NCBI GenBank assembly: GCA_032622095.1
Contig: CP136061.1
Location: 97,585,345 to 97,649,344, forward strand
Length of the DNA: 64,000 nucleotides
Direction of reading: 5' to 3'
Source of the DNA: Siphonodentalium dalli
Lineage: Eukaryota; Mollusca; Scaphopoda; Gadilida; Siphonodentaliidae
Below the pieces are notes generated by a model. That model was not told where the DNA came from, made no database searches, and saw nothing but the letters and a program-made list of their open reading frames with translations. Made by a program: the position numbers and the translations under genes. Positions 21,486-34,450 of the stretch are shown here, piece by piece (within the stretch, counting starts at the first letter, position 1; the number at the start of each line of letters is the position of its first letter).

Positions 21486-22334
21486 TTAAAATTACCGGGT
21501 CTCGAAAGCGTCATACAGGTTGCCCTTGTACGTTGTTTGGGTACCAATATTGATAACGTATTGTCAGGAACGGGTGATCGCCCATTGAAAGTCGTGAAAT
21601 ACCTGTTTCACATTGATTGATGTTGTGAACGGTTTTGGCTTCTCTGTAGCGGCGGCCCGTGCCCTTTCGGTGTGCATACTGCTGTCGTGTGGTGGTACGT
21701 GTGCTCCAGTGACCGGTTGATGGGAACGTGACTTCGTAGATAACTATCGATGGGATCCCCATATTGCGGCGAACATACCCATGCTTGGACTGATTGATGT
21801 CATGGACAGTTTGTGGTTTTATAATTATTGGACGGTGTCCGGGTGAAGCGCCATGTGTTCACTGCAAGGTGGTGGCGTGCTTTCGTCGACTGATTTCATG
21901 TTAATTAAGCAGGTATATGGTTAAACTTGTATATGTGCATTAGTTTCCCGACGACGAGCAACGCTTGCGTTGAATCATGGCGCGGAGACATTGCCATGCG
22001 ATGTCGGTGATCTGATGATATGGATCATTGTGCACTAGGGTTATGAACACTTCACATGCAACGTGCAACAGATGTATGACTATAGCAAACAACCATATGC
22101 ATGTAATATGAAGATGATCAGAACATATATGAGCATATAACAGTTAAGAGATAAACCTACAATATAGGCTTGCCGGCGAGTTCACAAACTATTTTCATGC
22201 TCGAATACCAGAATGTACAATGTACGTTTATCTCCATTGTGGTTCAATCTAGCAATGAATTTACAAACAACAACTGACTAAAACTAATCATTTAGTCATT
22301 TTTAAGACACGAATCCAGACTTTCCTTTTGCCGT

Positions 22335-22567
22335 TGTCACAGTGGGCAAATCACTGGGGTTGTTCATTGTCACTGTGGGCAAATCACTGGGTTTGTTCAT
22401 TTTCACTGTGGGCAAATCACTGGGTTTGTTCATTGTCACTGTGGGCAAATCGCTGGGTTTGTTCATTGTCACTGTGGGCAAATCGCTGGGTTTGTTCATT
22501 GTCACTGTGGGCAAATCGCTGGGTTTGTTCGTTGTCACTGTGGGCAAATCGCTGGGTTTGTTCATTG
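22335..22567. repeat. 33-bp minisatellite, seven copies
   Basis: Seven tandem copies of a 33-base unit containing CACTGTGGGCAAATC and CTGGGTTTGTTCATT, with an A/G difference that divides the array into an upstream (ATCACTGGG) and a downstream (ATCGCTGGG) half. Because 33 is divisible by three, both strands stay open: an 11-residue NKPSDLPTVTM repeat on the minus strand and GKSLGLFIVTV on the plus strand. No splice signals or flanking coding sequence support a gene. Confidence 0.92.
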
Positions 22568-25500
22568 CGTTACTCGGAACACTGCTGCTTAACAGTTTTA
22601 CCGTGCTACATTCAGATCTGATGCACGCTCAAGCCGATGGCACCAGTATATATAGACTCCAACGCGCGGGTATGCTCGTTTCGTTTGGATTTATTAATGT
22701 TTATTATTTATGGATAAAATATACATGCTAATAGATCAAACAAAGGCATGAGGTACAAACACAAGGTTGCCATATAGTCTGTAAACTGCGTTACCCTAGG
22801 TCGACTTGTTGGTCGTTGGTGAGAGATACTTCCTGCGATTGGAGTGTGATGAACCAAGCATCGCTGATATTGTCGATTTGTCAACCGGCAGAAATGGCAA
22901 CGCGATGGCTCTTCTGATTAATTGTTTCACGATTGCGTTGTTGTCCTCGAATTTCTTCATCCTTCGTCGCATATTTCATTACACTCTGGTCGTAGTGGAA
23001 GGTGCAACTTTAATGATGGTTGTCAAGAAGAAAGTCAATCGTATGGCATTCTTAGCAGCAGTTTCGTAGTCGGTGAAGTCATGTGTCGGTGAAAGTCTGA
23101 AGCCCAATTCTGCAGAGTTTTGCTTCAGAAGACCGAATATTCTCGTATATGTGTGCTGCGTCTTGTTCGGCACGGAATTGTATAACGACGATTTCAATCG
23201 ATAAAATGTTGGTACTGTTTTGGTCAACATTGGGTCGGTTTCGTCGGTTCTAATCGAAGTCAACACTTCTTGGTAGATCGGTGAAACTGTTTTACAATCA
23301 TTCCGCACTGTCGATTTCATCTGGCTCAAAGTAGTTATTTTTGCAAATATATTTTTCATCCAAATTTACGACACATACCGTCATTCTTATATATTAATTA
23401 ATGCAGATATAATGTGAAACCGGTTTCGTTAGTTTATCGTAGAGAGTTGCGTCCAGAATAGAGAAGTAAATAATTACAATTGAGCGTAGTTTAGAGGGTA
23501 CGGTTAATTTGCTTCAGATTTTCGGCGATGCTACATTTCCCCAGTTGGCATAGCGCCTGAATTCTGATTTAACGGAACAAGTCCATAATATAATTTAGCC
23601 TGTGCCAGCGTAACAAGGTATCACATTTGTAGTTTGAGATCAGTTATCAGCGATCTAGAACAGTCTTAACCACGATGAATGAACAATAACTCTTAAAATT
23701 AATTTTAAATGTTCCGCAGTTTCGTCAAAATTAACTTTTACGAAGTAACGGGCATGTCTATCGATGGTCAAAGAAACACTTTTCTGGAACTATATTGAAA
23801 ATAAAATAAAAGTTACCTAATTCTGAATTTTATCAAGACTATACTAAAAGTATAGTATACTGATAATATGAATGCGATATAGTGTTTCAGCAATTGGCTA
23901 CTAAGATACTAAGTAGAAGCTGTTAAAGATAACGTACAGTTGATTAATTTCATTTGAGACTGAACTGGTCCCACACCATTAAAAACCCATATCGATAAAT
24001 ATTAAAAAAAAACAAGTGTGGCTTCATTCTGAATGAATGCATTGTCATATAAATTGCACCGATCGAGACCAAGGGACTGTCGGTTCTTTATTTAACGCTC
24101 GGAGTTCAGCCACAGGCTTGTAGTCGATAATGTCGGTAATGGCCCATATTGTTTGTAATTCATCAATAGATGGATAGATCGATAAATGCCACTCAAAAGA
24201 CGATCAAATAGACCCGATATATCAACAATCAATAAACACGTATTTCAAGTACAGCTGTAACCTTCAAGTAATGATTAGTGTCGATTAGTGAGATACCATT
24301 GTGTTATAACCTCTATCGGATTCGTTTTCATCCGGGGTAAACATTTGACCATAAAAGAACTACATGTATATACTAACATGCAGAAATGTGCTATTTTGTT
24401 ACGAAAGTCACGGCAATGTTGTGAAATAAACGAAGAAATAGTTTGAAAGGGAATAAAGGTATTGTTTTCGGTATGTTGTGGTTCTATCTTACCACACACA
24501 AAAAAACTCCTGGCATGTGGTAGACAACTAAGATAAGTTCTATTGAGCACTGCAGATACCCGGATATTGAAATATTTCAGCGCGAAACAGTTGTATGAGG
24601 GTTAATTATTGCCAGCAGATGGCCATCTTTTTAGATATCCAACAGGGCGGTTCTCACTTATGATAAGGGGTGTCTAAATTCTGCCGATAATAATGTTTGT
24701 ACTCTAACTAAACAGTTGTAACATTTGTAAAACTGTTAAATGTGTCTATAGTGGAGAAAAGGTCAGCCAATCGCAATTCATGTAATCCCCTGCAGCGTGC
24801 CTGTAAAGTGAGACAAAATCTTTATAACGTCGATAGACTAACGACCTATATACAATTGTGTATGTCAAAAATAATTAACCAGTTATGTCACTGCATGAAT
24901 AATATAGAAGTGCTATTCATCCACTCAATTACAATATTATAGTCTGTTTGACATTGTGAAGGTTGGAGTAGTTTCATATAAACCGTTTTGTCATCAAGAT
25001 TGAAGTAAAGATCAGTGTCATTTACAATGCAGGGGGAATAACTCTATATATTAAATATAGTTTTCTTTCCCTTTCATTGAAAAAGTTTGAATTCTGTTGC
25101 AGTGTGGGTTCCAGAGGGGGGAAGTGTTCAGCAGTTTGCTATTTCTCTGTGGGCATCTTATGAGACACAGATGTTTCAAATAGTCATGAATTATATTATT
25201 TCAATCATATTTTGTGGCATAGATTGTTATAAAAACTGTACATCAAGTCACTTAAAAAAAATATCGGCGACTCGAAAATTAAGTGGGCCTTTAACTGCAG
25301 AAATTTGGCATCAGTATATACAAGATACTTGTTGGTCCTTGTTTTATTGTTATGATTGTTCATTCGCCAATATAACTAAGTTATAATCACCATCCAGTTG
25401 CTATTCCCAGATATGTCAGCACTCAGGAAGAATGGGTTCATTCTAATAAAGGACATTTTGTGGCAACATTTGCAAGAAATATTCTTGTTAAAATCAAACA

Positions 25501-25779
25501 GAGTCAATCGAAAGATTCACTGCACTTCCTTAATATCCAATAAAGCAATGACAATACTCTGAACGTTCTTCAGATACTGGCAATTAAGAGGATATAAGAT
25601 GGAACTATTTATTACGAAGGCCACATTATGATGGTTTTGATTCTCGCAAGCTGAACATGTTTTTCAAGGGCTTATATTGTCGGATGGTCGGATGAAAGGT
25701 CCCTTGAAGTTTTTTTGTCAAATATTAAAAATTGATGATCATCACTCTTAATACCAAAGTTGGTCGCCGGAGAATACTA

Positions 25780-25781
<2 letters not shown>

Positions 25782-25812
<31 letters not shown>
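25782..25812. repeat. (TA)n microsatellite
   Basis: An uninterrupted TA dinucleotide run of about 15 repeats. Confidence 0.95.
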
Positions 25813-25817
<5 letters not shown>

Positions 25818-26496
25818 CTGGCACTCGACATCAGTGTAACTTTGAACGCATATGTATGATATCTGCCATATATGAAGTTCTAAACTTCAGTGGGGTGAAT
25901 TCACGCTTGAGAGATGACAATGTTCATACTCATAATTTCTGGAAATGAATCGTAGTGTAATACTCGATGCATGCAATAACAACAAATCCATCCAGCTGTC
26001 TTACAGCCCCATTTTTATCAAATGTTAAAAAAAACAGTAAATGAATATTTCAGAAATTGATACGATATTTAATTTCTTTGTCTAATGATTACCTATGCAT
26101 TATGTACTTGCTATTTTCTTACATTCAGTCAATGTTTCAATTGAAATCATCCGAAGTTGCTTGTGATATTTGATATCTCTTGACAGATAAAACAAAGAAC
26201 CTCGTTATGTTCGCAAGACGAAGTGATGCTGAGCAGTGGAATGGTGTATGAAGAGCACCACTGTAAAAAGGTGACAGGTGAGTACCCTTTGACTTAACGA
26301 TGCACAGTCCGATGTGACATAAATTGATATAACCACACTATGACAAAAGATAGCCAATGTGCTTCCACACATTGGTGCTCACACATCTAAATATAGCTAT
26401 TTATTATAGGCTTGCCATTAAAATAGCCGAAATTTCAGGAAATTAGATCGTCGTATATATATCTTCGAAGCTACAGTGAAATACGATTTTGTTATT

Positions 26497-27655
26497 TCAT
26501 TGTGCGTTCGTAGTTTCACCGTAGCTTGTCGATTGACGTCATGACCCCCCCCCCCGAAAGCGATTTGCTATGTACCTACCAACTTACCAGGTGTAGATTT
26601 ATGTGTGTTGTTTAATTTGTTATACTATTAAATATGTAAATGGTGCAATATTAGCAACTTCAAGCATTAATAGAATAAAATATAATAAAAATAACACCTA
26701 CATTTTTGTTTGAATACCAGGGGGGTGGGTGGGTGGGTGGTCAAAGCCACCAACAAGCAATTTTTTCCGCAACTAAAAAACAAATTTCCTGCTTGTTTTT
26801 GTTAGTGTTTTGGCAATGAGTTGGGCTTCAAAACCACTTTGAATGAGAGAAATAATGTAATTATAACTGGTAAACTGACTGCAGGCAGTTATCGTATTGT
26901 ATTTTGTTGCAAATTTTGAAATCCAAGATGGCCGCTGGCAGCCATGTATTTTTGGCCGAATGACTTCAAAATGACTCATTCCTATTTACATATCCATGTC
27001 CATGATAAATAGTATGCACAGAAATTCATATACAGCTGTTTACAGTGAATTTTCCCCCTCAAATCTCTGGTTTAGTGGTAAAAAATGGTCGGAAAAAACT
27101 GCCGAAAACGGAAAACAATTTGGCGATGGGGGTGGGTGGGTACAAAAAATTATCGAAAGGGAAAAAATGCCATACGTGCCTGAATTTTTTTTCCGACCCC
27201 CCCCCTGTGAATACCTGAAATGTGTCATTCATTTCTAGAAATAAATATTGAAGTGTCACTCACAGCTTACAGCCGCTCATGAAAATCAATACTTCTTCTC
27301 TGACATTTAAGATATTTCGATAATCAAACAAACACGTTCGTAATTTCACCGTAGCTTGTCGATTGACGTCATGACTCCCCCCCGAAAGCGATTTGCTATA
27401 TACCTGACTGACCAAGTGTAGATTTCTGTGTGTTGTTTAATTTGTTGCATTATTAAATGTGTAAATGGTCCAACAATAGCAACTTTAGGCATTATTAAGG
27501 CACATATAATAGAAAGAATGTGTAATTTTTTGTTTGAATAACTGAAATTCCTCATCTCTAGAAAGAAATATTGAAGTTTCACTCGAAGTTCACAGCCGCT
27601 CATAAAAATCAATACTTCTTCTCTGACACTTGAGATATTTTGATAATCAAACACA
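26497..27655. repeat. Tandem duplication of a ~320-bp segment, first copy split by inserted DNA
   Basis: The block starting TTTCACCGTAGCTTGTCGAT with GACGTCATGAC, a C-run and CGAAAGCGATTTGCTAT occurs near 26510 and again near 27337. A second block with AATATTGAAGT, CAGCCGCTCAT and AATCAATACTTCTTCTCTGA occurs near 27240 and again near 27570. In the second copy the two blocks are close together; in the first they are separated by about 530 extra bases (roughly 26700-27220). Confidence 0.75.
26720..26740 (+). other. Potential G-quadruplex
   Basis: Six Gs followed by repeated TGGG steps give at least four G-triplets with single-base loops, a strong G-quadruplex pattern. It lies at the left edge of the DNA that separates the two blocks of the 26.5-27.7 kb duplication. 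Confidence 0.8.
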
Positions 27656-28182
27656 AACTGTAGGTATTATCTGTGTAGTACATATCCTTTGTTTTTCTCA
27701 CACAAGTGGAAATAACTAATGTACATGACAAAAAATCAGGTAAATCGGGTGTGAAAAATGATGAGGTTGTTATCTTGTTTTTTATTAGAAAAGCCAACAG
27801 TTAAGTTCGAACATGCATAACATTTACAATTATTATTATAAAAATAAGTTTATTGATTTCCATCAAATAAGATTAACTTTTATATGTCCTGTTTCTTGGG
27901 GTGATTATTATTAATTATACCCGGTACAGGGTTCGTCAACATAATGGGCTCCCATCGTTATTCCGTGTATAAATTAGGCCAATCATAAATCCATGTATCT
28001 GAGAAATTCAAGATTCATAATATCAACAAACAAGTTCACCACCTCGCGGTGTTTAGCCCCAATAACACATAAGAAACTGTTCTTCTGGTTCAGATTGTTA
28101 TATTATATAAACTACCGGTATCAAAGTAATCAAAGGTTAAGGGTGGATACACACATGCATGTTATCTCTGTATTTATCGGGT

Positions 28183-30256
28183 ACTAGCAGGGTTACCCGG
28201 CGTTGCACAGGTTAATGTATGCTGTGGATATTTGTTGGGAATAGAGAATGCTCTTGCTTAAAGTGTTATACGTTCTCTCATAAATTGTATATTCAAATAG
28301 CAACACAAAACATGATTATTACAGTCATGGAATATAAGTAGTGGCTCAACTTGTCAATTGTCATTCTGTTTATCACGATTAATCCGTTCCACCAATAATG
28401 AAGTATTTATTTATTTACAACTGCGTATACATTAGACGTTATAATATGATACATGAACATCATAAACACATTAGTTCAATGAAATATGATAATTGGGTTT
28501 TACATATTGAGATGTATCAATCAATCTAGTGGGTTGGACTAAGATCTCGAGGACACATGGCTATCATGTCTCCATGAAGATACAGTTGTTTCAAAGAAAT
28601 TTCCAGGTGCTCCTCTGTTCATGGTGCTATATATTGGCTAAATATTCTTAGTTTAAACGAAATGTTGCTGCGCACATATATCAGCTACATGTGACAGGCA
28701 CAGAGCGAGATTTTGAGTTGTTTATGTCAGTCGATGAGTCTGTTCTAAAACCCTTGTCAGATGTCAGTATTGGTAGGATCCTGAAATGTCTTGTGCTACT
28801 AACTGCATTTTCTTGTATATCAGAAGAAACTATATTTGACTGCACACTGTGACCACTATTTTTGAACAGGCCTTCCATATCTCTTGACAAATTTTAACAT
28901 TTTGTGGAAACTGTATTGAATGGAACAGACTAAATTTTGTTATTATATATATGCAATCCTCTGACGGTTCGAGGTATCTCAGTTTGCACGAATATATGTA
29001 TCTCTTCAATAGAATGATAAATATACGTTTAATGATTCTTCTAGTTATCTCGTTTTGCTAGCTCATTGTGTGAATGCCGTGATTGCCATTCCCATATAAA
29101 TATGACTGTTAAGAAGATATAATTGTTCAAGTGACTTATGTGGGTACCCATATGTCGGGATTGTGAAATGTGAACGCCCAACTACTTAAAATGATATGGA
29201 GATGGCCTGGTGACTGTATATAACTTATATGTGGATATCGGCGAATAGCAATCTTATCAATGATAGTGCATATCCGCTCGCCATCCGTGACGCAAACGAC
29301 ACCAAATGTGATTTAATTCATGGTATATCATTAGAGAAAAACGTGTATGAATTTGGTGGAATTTGGTTTATTAAATCAATTGTTGATGCAACGCTGACTC
29401 GAACAACGCCATATTGCGAAGGTGATTATGTATTCGTTTGGTGGAAATCAGCGACAAAACTATTTCGCCATATATTTTAAATTTTCCCTCCCACCAACAG
29501 CGTCATTTTAGAAAATTTTAATCCGCACCATTGTCTTCCTTGTAAAAAGTTACCACTCTTAGAACGCCTTGGTGCCATCTCGATTGTACCTTGTGAAGTT
29601 ATATATAGAATGCACACAGACAGACAAAAAGACAGACAGACAGAACGATTTTATTTCTTGTATCATTTGAGAAGAACGTGTCTGAATTTGATGGTAATTG
29701 GTACTAAAATTATTTTGTATCACTTTTGGTGACCCTCCCGTCCCTATTTCGGACTCAAGCTGCACACACTAAGACTCATTAGAGATTAGAGATGCATATA
29801 TATGAAATTGGTGAAAATTGGCGAGTATACAATTTCGTATCAAATTTAAGGTCCCCATATCTATCACCCATAGGGCACCAATTTGGTGTACCTAAACCAC
29901 ACGATAAGATTCCTCGTATCACGGAGAAGAATATGTATCAATCTGGTGGATATCGGCACTAAACATATAGATATAATGTTTGTGTCCCTCTCATCTCTAT
30001 ACACCACTGACTTGAATGGCCCCACTTGTGACACCCTTAAACCACACGATTACACTCCTGATATCATGGAGATGATTGTTTATAAGTTTGGTGATAATCG
30101 GCGACTAAACAATTTTTTTATCAAATTTGGTGCCAATCCCTCCCCTCTCCATCTCTCACCCAAACAGCACCACTATGGCGTCTTTAAATCACGATTAGAT
30201 TCCTCGTATCATGGATAAGAACGTGTATCAATTTGGTGGATATTGGGGCTATAATT
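28183..30256 (+). repeat. Dispersed repeat family Y, copy 1
   Basis: About 2.07 kb starting ACTAGCAGGGTTACCCGGCG and nearly identical to 36537-38530. The second half is built of diverged ~110-130-bp modules with AATTTGGTGGA/AAATCGGC-type and ATTCCTCGTATCA-type cores, and includes a CAGACAGA tract near 29620. It is truncated at about 30256, where similarity to copy 2 stops. A minus-strand open frame (28681-28890) and its counterpart in copy 2 are conserved only because the copies are alike; no domain is seen. The superfamily is not determined. Confidence 0.85.
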
Positions 30257-30714
30257 GGTCCCGGCAGCTGCCAGGCGGGGGTGCTATCTCTGAGCTATTT
30301 AAGTAAAACATATTATATTGTACCTCCTTGTGCAGATTATTCCGACCGATACATTCAACTAATTCCCTTAGCGATTTGAAGCCAAATTAGCATCATGATC
30401 GAAAATGTTCTATATCAAGCCTGTATATACGTGTCAATTCAATTGTTCGTGATTAATACAATGCCAGATATCACACAGACTTGAACAATTTCCGCGTCCG
30501 TAAGAGAAGACATGTTTTGGACTGGCCTTAAATGTCCTGATAGCAGACAGTTTTACTTCGCTTACCACTACTCACTTGTCTAGCCTGTCAATAATGAACC
30601 GCTCGCGCGCAGATGATATAGTGTTGTCAATTATTAGTGTGGCCATGTAAAATGCATGTATTTTACATACAAAGATTACATGAATGTGTGTATCCACCCT
30701 AAGCTAGTGCTGTG

Positions 30715-30975
30715 TTTGGGAACAGGGAGCGTTTTACTCAAATTAACCATTATAATTCTTCACACTGGAGGAGTTCTCTGCTTGCGATACTAGACAGAGA
30801 AGCATTCCTAAAATATCTTCATGTCGACGAACAACGCCATTATATAGCTTTCCCCATTGATCGAAATTTGGTGAAACTCAATGTATCTTCTGCTTTGTTT
30901 ATAATTATGTGTTTCATTTCGATTCAAGAAAATAGTAGGATATCAATGGATTATCAGATGCATGTGTAACGCACA
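30715..30975 (+). repeat. Family Y fragment
   Basis: Shares TTGCGATACTAGA, ATTCCTAA(A/G)AT, CG(A/T)CGAACAA(C/T)GCCATTATA and CTTCTGCTTTGTTTATAA-type blocks with 32410-32620 (opposite strand) and 34200-34420. Confidence 0.65.
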
Positions 30976-32409
30976 GTAAGCCATTCAAAACTGTGTAGTA
31001 CCAAGTGGTGCTCGTTAATTGGAACACAAAGCAATGAAGCAAAAGTAGAAATAATGCTTAACAATTCTAATTGTCATTCGAGTTATTTTATTTTATTGCA
31101 AACACCCATATATTTATGGTGTGTGCTGTTAGTTTGACATTGGATGTTGGTCGACTTTCGGCGTGAGTTTGGTTGAACGTTCGTGGACATTCACCTCACA
31201 CGTGGTGACACGACGAAAGGCTCTGTTTAGGCCCAATTTGTAAACTATAATGCACTCAGAGAGATGCCAACGTGCGCAAAAATGTAATAAACAATAATTA
31301 ATAATTTCACTGTATTTTACTTAATTTATTTAATTTAATTGAATGTTAGCAAAAAAAGACAATTACCATTTCTCATTTCATCACAGATAAAAGGCAAATT
31401 ACTATATTAATCATTTAAGTAATTAAAACTAATTCCATGTTGCCGAAAGGATGAGACTTTAATATCGATTACATTTTTTTCAGCAGCATATTTTCATTTT
31501 CATTTTCCGATAGTTAAAGTTGACCAAAGGAGCAATTATAAGAAATAATTAATACTATTTGTGTAAATATTGATAGCAGCCAATATGCAACAATAAATAT
31601 CAATAATTAATCAATAATTAATCAATAACGATCATTTTATGTAATAATAAACTCTTCAGACGGTGTTTGTGTCAACTAATGCGTTTTGTTTTGTGTTACG
31701 TCATTCGTCGTATTTGACCCGGAACTCGGCTGAAGGTTAGGCTATTCAGCCTATTGCGTCGAATTACGAAATCGCGTTTTGAATGTCTCTCTTTCCCCGC
31801 ACGATAACAAGAGGTCTTCACACGAACCATAAAACTTCCCAATTATAAGTAAAAATACCCAAATGAAGGAGTCCATGTAGGTCCCGACGGAGTCTATAGA
31901 CTCTTTGATGTAGAGTTCTGATGGAGAAAATGTAGGTCGATCTATTTTTGTCATAACTCTGACGTATTTTGACCTGGGAGAAAAAATCGAAATCGAGGCT
32001 CACTACGAGCATGCCAGTTTTAAATATAGAAACAGGGAATCCCGACAAATGGCGATATCGGCGACAAACAAATAATCGAAAACAACACATAAAATAAACA
32101 TAGCAAACACGCGGCACAGTAAAAATGTCAGAACGCCACGAGGTTTTTACGACGTTTTTGGTGGCGTCATGGAGTGAAACGGAATAGGGTGACACCAACG
32201 TACGAATCTGTCTGATCGCCATACTATTGCGCGAGCGCACGTAATAAAACATGGAAAGAAAAATCACTCCATGAAAGTTCCCTGTCAAATTTGGAAGCCT
32301 ATTCTTCCACTCTAGCCTAAACACTCTGCACATTTCTTAGTCCTGAATGTTTGTTTACCTTTGAAAGACAAATTCAAATGTATGGTCCTAGTTATCTGAT
32401 AGGGCACCT

Positions 32410-32813
32410 AGGACACACATAATTATAAAAAAGCAGAAGACACATTCAGGTTCACCCAAACTCGGTGAATGGTAAAAGCTATATAATGGCATTGTTCATC
32501 GACTTTCATTGAAATCGATACGATTACATCTTAGGAATGAAACGAAAATTATGAGATGGACATTCTTCTCCATCTAGTATCGCAAGCATGTATATGTTTT
32601 TATATACCAAATACAATTGTAATTTAAGTGTGGTAAAATTGCACTTTATTAGATATTGAGGTTCACGATGGACATTGTACGTTCGACTCGCATATGGGTA
32701 CAGGGCGAAAACACTTTGAGCAAGAGTAAGCTCTATTCCCACCAAATATCCACAACATGGAGAGGGTTTCAAATCACTTTAATCTGGGAAACGCCGGGTA
32801 ACCTTGCTAGTTC
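32410..32813 (-). repeat. Family Y copy 3, minus orientation, divergent
   Basis: Read on the minus strand from 32813 it begins ACTAGCAAGGTTACCCGGCG, continues with TGTTGTGGATATTTGGTGGG and GTCGATGAACAATGCCATT, and ends near TTCTGCTTTTTTATAATTAT. This copy links the ACTAGC head seen in copies 1 and 2 with the body seen in the short fragments at 30715, 34150, 41920 and 13960. Confidence 0.75.
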
Positions 32814-33075
32814 CATATATGCGGAATGATTGCTGTCAAGCGTGACATATTGGCCTTATTGGTCGGGTGTTTACTGTATTTTCCCAATGATTTTGTTTCC
32901 GATGATGATTATACATACACATATCACGAAAATAAATGATATATATATCTCTCAGTTTATCTTATCTATACACGTGCGCCCTGTCCAATTTGTACACGGG
33001 TTTGGAAGTTTGAACTGGACCTACGATGCTTCTGAACAGTATGGATTATATGATCTATCTATCTGTATTATAGAG

Positions 33076-33250
33076 TTTACATGCGATCGGAACCAGTATT
33101 GGATTGGAGGGAGATGTATGCTGTATGAAGCGGGGCCAGTCACGTGGTATGGAGCACGTGACGCCTGTGGCGGGATGGGAGCCAAGCTGGCAGTCGTGGA
33201 TAGCAACTTGACATTTCAAGCAATTCGGAACATCTTAATGGAGACTGATG
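33076..33250 (+). CDS. Lectin gene, second coding exon: N-terminal half of C-type lectin domain
   Basis: 58 codons plus one base. It encodes FTCDRNQYWIGGRCMLYE, W..ARDACGGMGAKLAVVDS and a helix ending ILMETD. These are the first three conserved cysteines and the C..GAxLAxVxS signature of a C-type lectin-like domain. The exon ends at G|GTGAGT (33250/33251), phase 1, matching the exon at 60004, which supplies GT to complete a glycine codon. At the 5' end two overlapping AGs exist (33072-33073 and 33074-33075). Only the second keeps the phase-0 junction with the exon at 17154-17498. If the first AG is used, another upstream exon is needed. The domain is a sugar-binding or protein-binding fold, usually extracellular. 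Confidence 0.85.
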
Positions 33251-34149
33251 GTGAGTGTATTTCGAAAATAAAGTGCAACAGCTTCATATTAAGGGGGAGT
33301 TGCACGTTTTTCATAAAAACATCGATTTTCTCTGGATCTATGAGGTAACAATCTTCAATTTCACATATATGATCATTATATATATAATATGACAATACTC
33401 TAATTAACGACCACAACTAACCACACGCATAAGCTAGGATATATCTGTGTATTTGAGGACATCATTTTTTATAACATCACTTTCCTGCCAGTCGGCGCAC
33501 ATTTCAACCTGTCCAACTATTCGTTGATGTATGATAATCTGGATCAAAGTATTGTTACTGAGAGAGATTGTAAATTAGTATTGATTGGTGTGTCAGCAGT
33601 ATGTATCTGTGAGTGATATTAATTAATTGAGTTAGTCGTGTGTGAGTGAACTGTAAGATGTGAAAGGTTATTGTGGACTGTAATGAGGCACTTGTGTATA
33701 GAACTGAGATAGAGCAAGTCAACTTTGCATGGTAGCAGCTATGAATTCCTACAAACAACCATCTCCATTAAGTTCATTATAAAATCCTATACAATAACTT
33801 CATAGATGCATATTCTCATGAAATAAGATTAACTTAGGCCTTATATCGAGGTGTGATTTGTGAGATATTACACTCCAGACATTGCCAAGGGTTCATCGAC
33901 AAAGTGGGTTCTATAGCAATTTCGTGTATAACAAATATGTCAATCATATCATACACCAAGGCATGCGAGAAATGAGAGACTCACAATGTAAGCAGACGAC
34001 GAGCGCACCGACTCAGACTTATAACCTAAATAAAAAACGTTTAACAGCCATTCCTTCTGAACATATTATGATAGAATATGAACTATACCAACATCAAACT
34101 GAAAGTATTCAAAAGTCAAAATTGTTGGTAGTTGTCTAGAACGGATTAT

Positions 34150-34450
34150 GTTAACGAAATTAACCATTATACTATTGACGATGTGTGCGCAATCCGATTA
34201 AGATGTGTACTATACGAAGACTCTTGTCGATTTCATCATGTTCATTTCATTCAAAAATGTCATCATATCGATTTCAACGAAACTCGACGAGCAACGTCAT
34301 CATGTAGCTTTCACCATCGACCGAATTTGCGATAACCTGAATGTATCTTCTGCTTTGTTCATAAATATGTGCTTCTTTTCGATTCATGAAAATAGAATGA
34401 TATCTGAGGATTATCAGATCCACGTATATGTACTATGTAATATTGGGATA
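34150..34450 (+). repeat. Family Y fragment
   Basis: Shares TGTATCTTCTGCTTTGTT, AATATGTG and GATTATCAGATCCACGTAT-type blocks with 30870-30970 and, on the opposite strand, 41940-42130. Short open frames here belong to the repeat. Confidence 0.65.

Larger units (their letters stand above)
17499..33075 (+). other. Inferred intron 1 of the lectin gene (about 15.6 kb), repeat-rich
   Basis: Begins GTGAGT and ends at an AG (33074-33075) after a pyrimidine-leaning tract; both splice sites are visible. No further exon was recognised inside. Contents include a 61-bp minisatellite, diverged local repeats around 18.7-19.6 kb, a piggyBac-like MITE, a 33-bp minisatellite, a TA microsatellite, a tandem duplication at 26.5-27.7 kb and dispersed family Y copies. 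A coding exon with little sequence signature could be missed, so the intron boundary pairing is an inference. Confidence 0.5.

Noticed and set aside
24600-24630. CTCF-like CCAGCAGATGGC
   Set aside because: Single site with a mismatch to the core motif; no supporting context.
28681-28890. Minus-strand frame recurring in both family Y copies (also 37076-37339)
   Set aside because: Repetition is explained by near-identity of the two repeat copies; no domain and the ends differ between copies.
31818-32333. 171-codon minus-strand open frame
   Set aside because: No domain, no splice or start context, and it lies beside a family Y copy; length alone is not enough.
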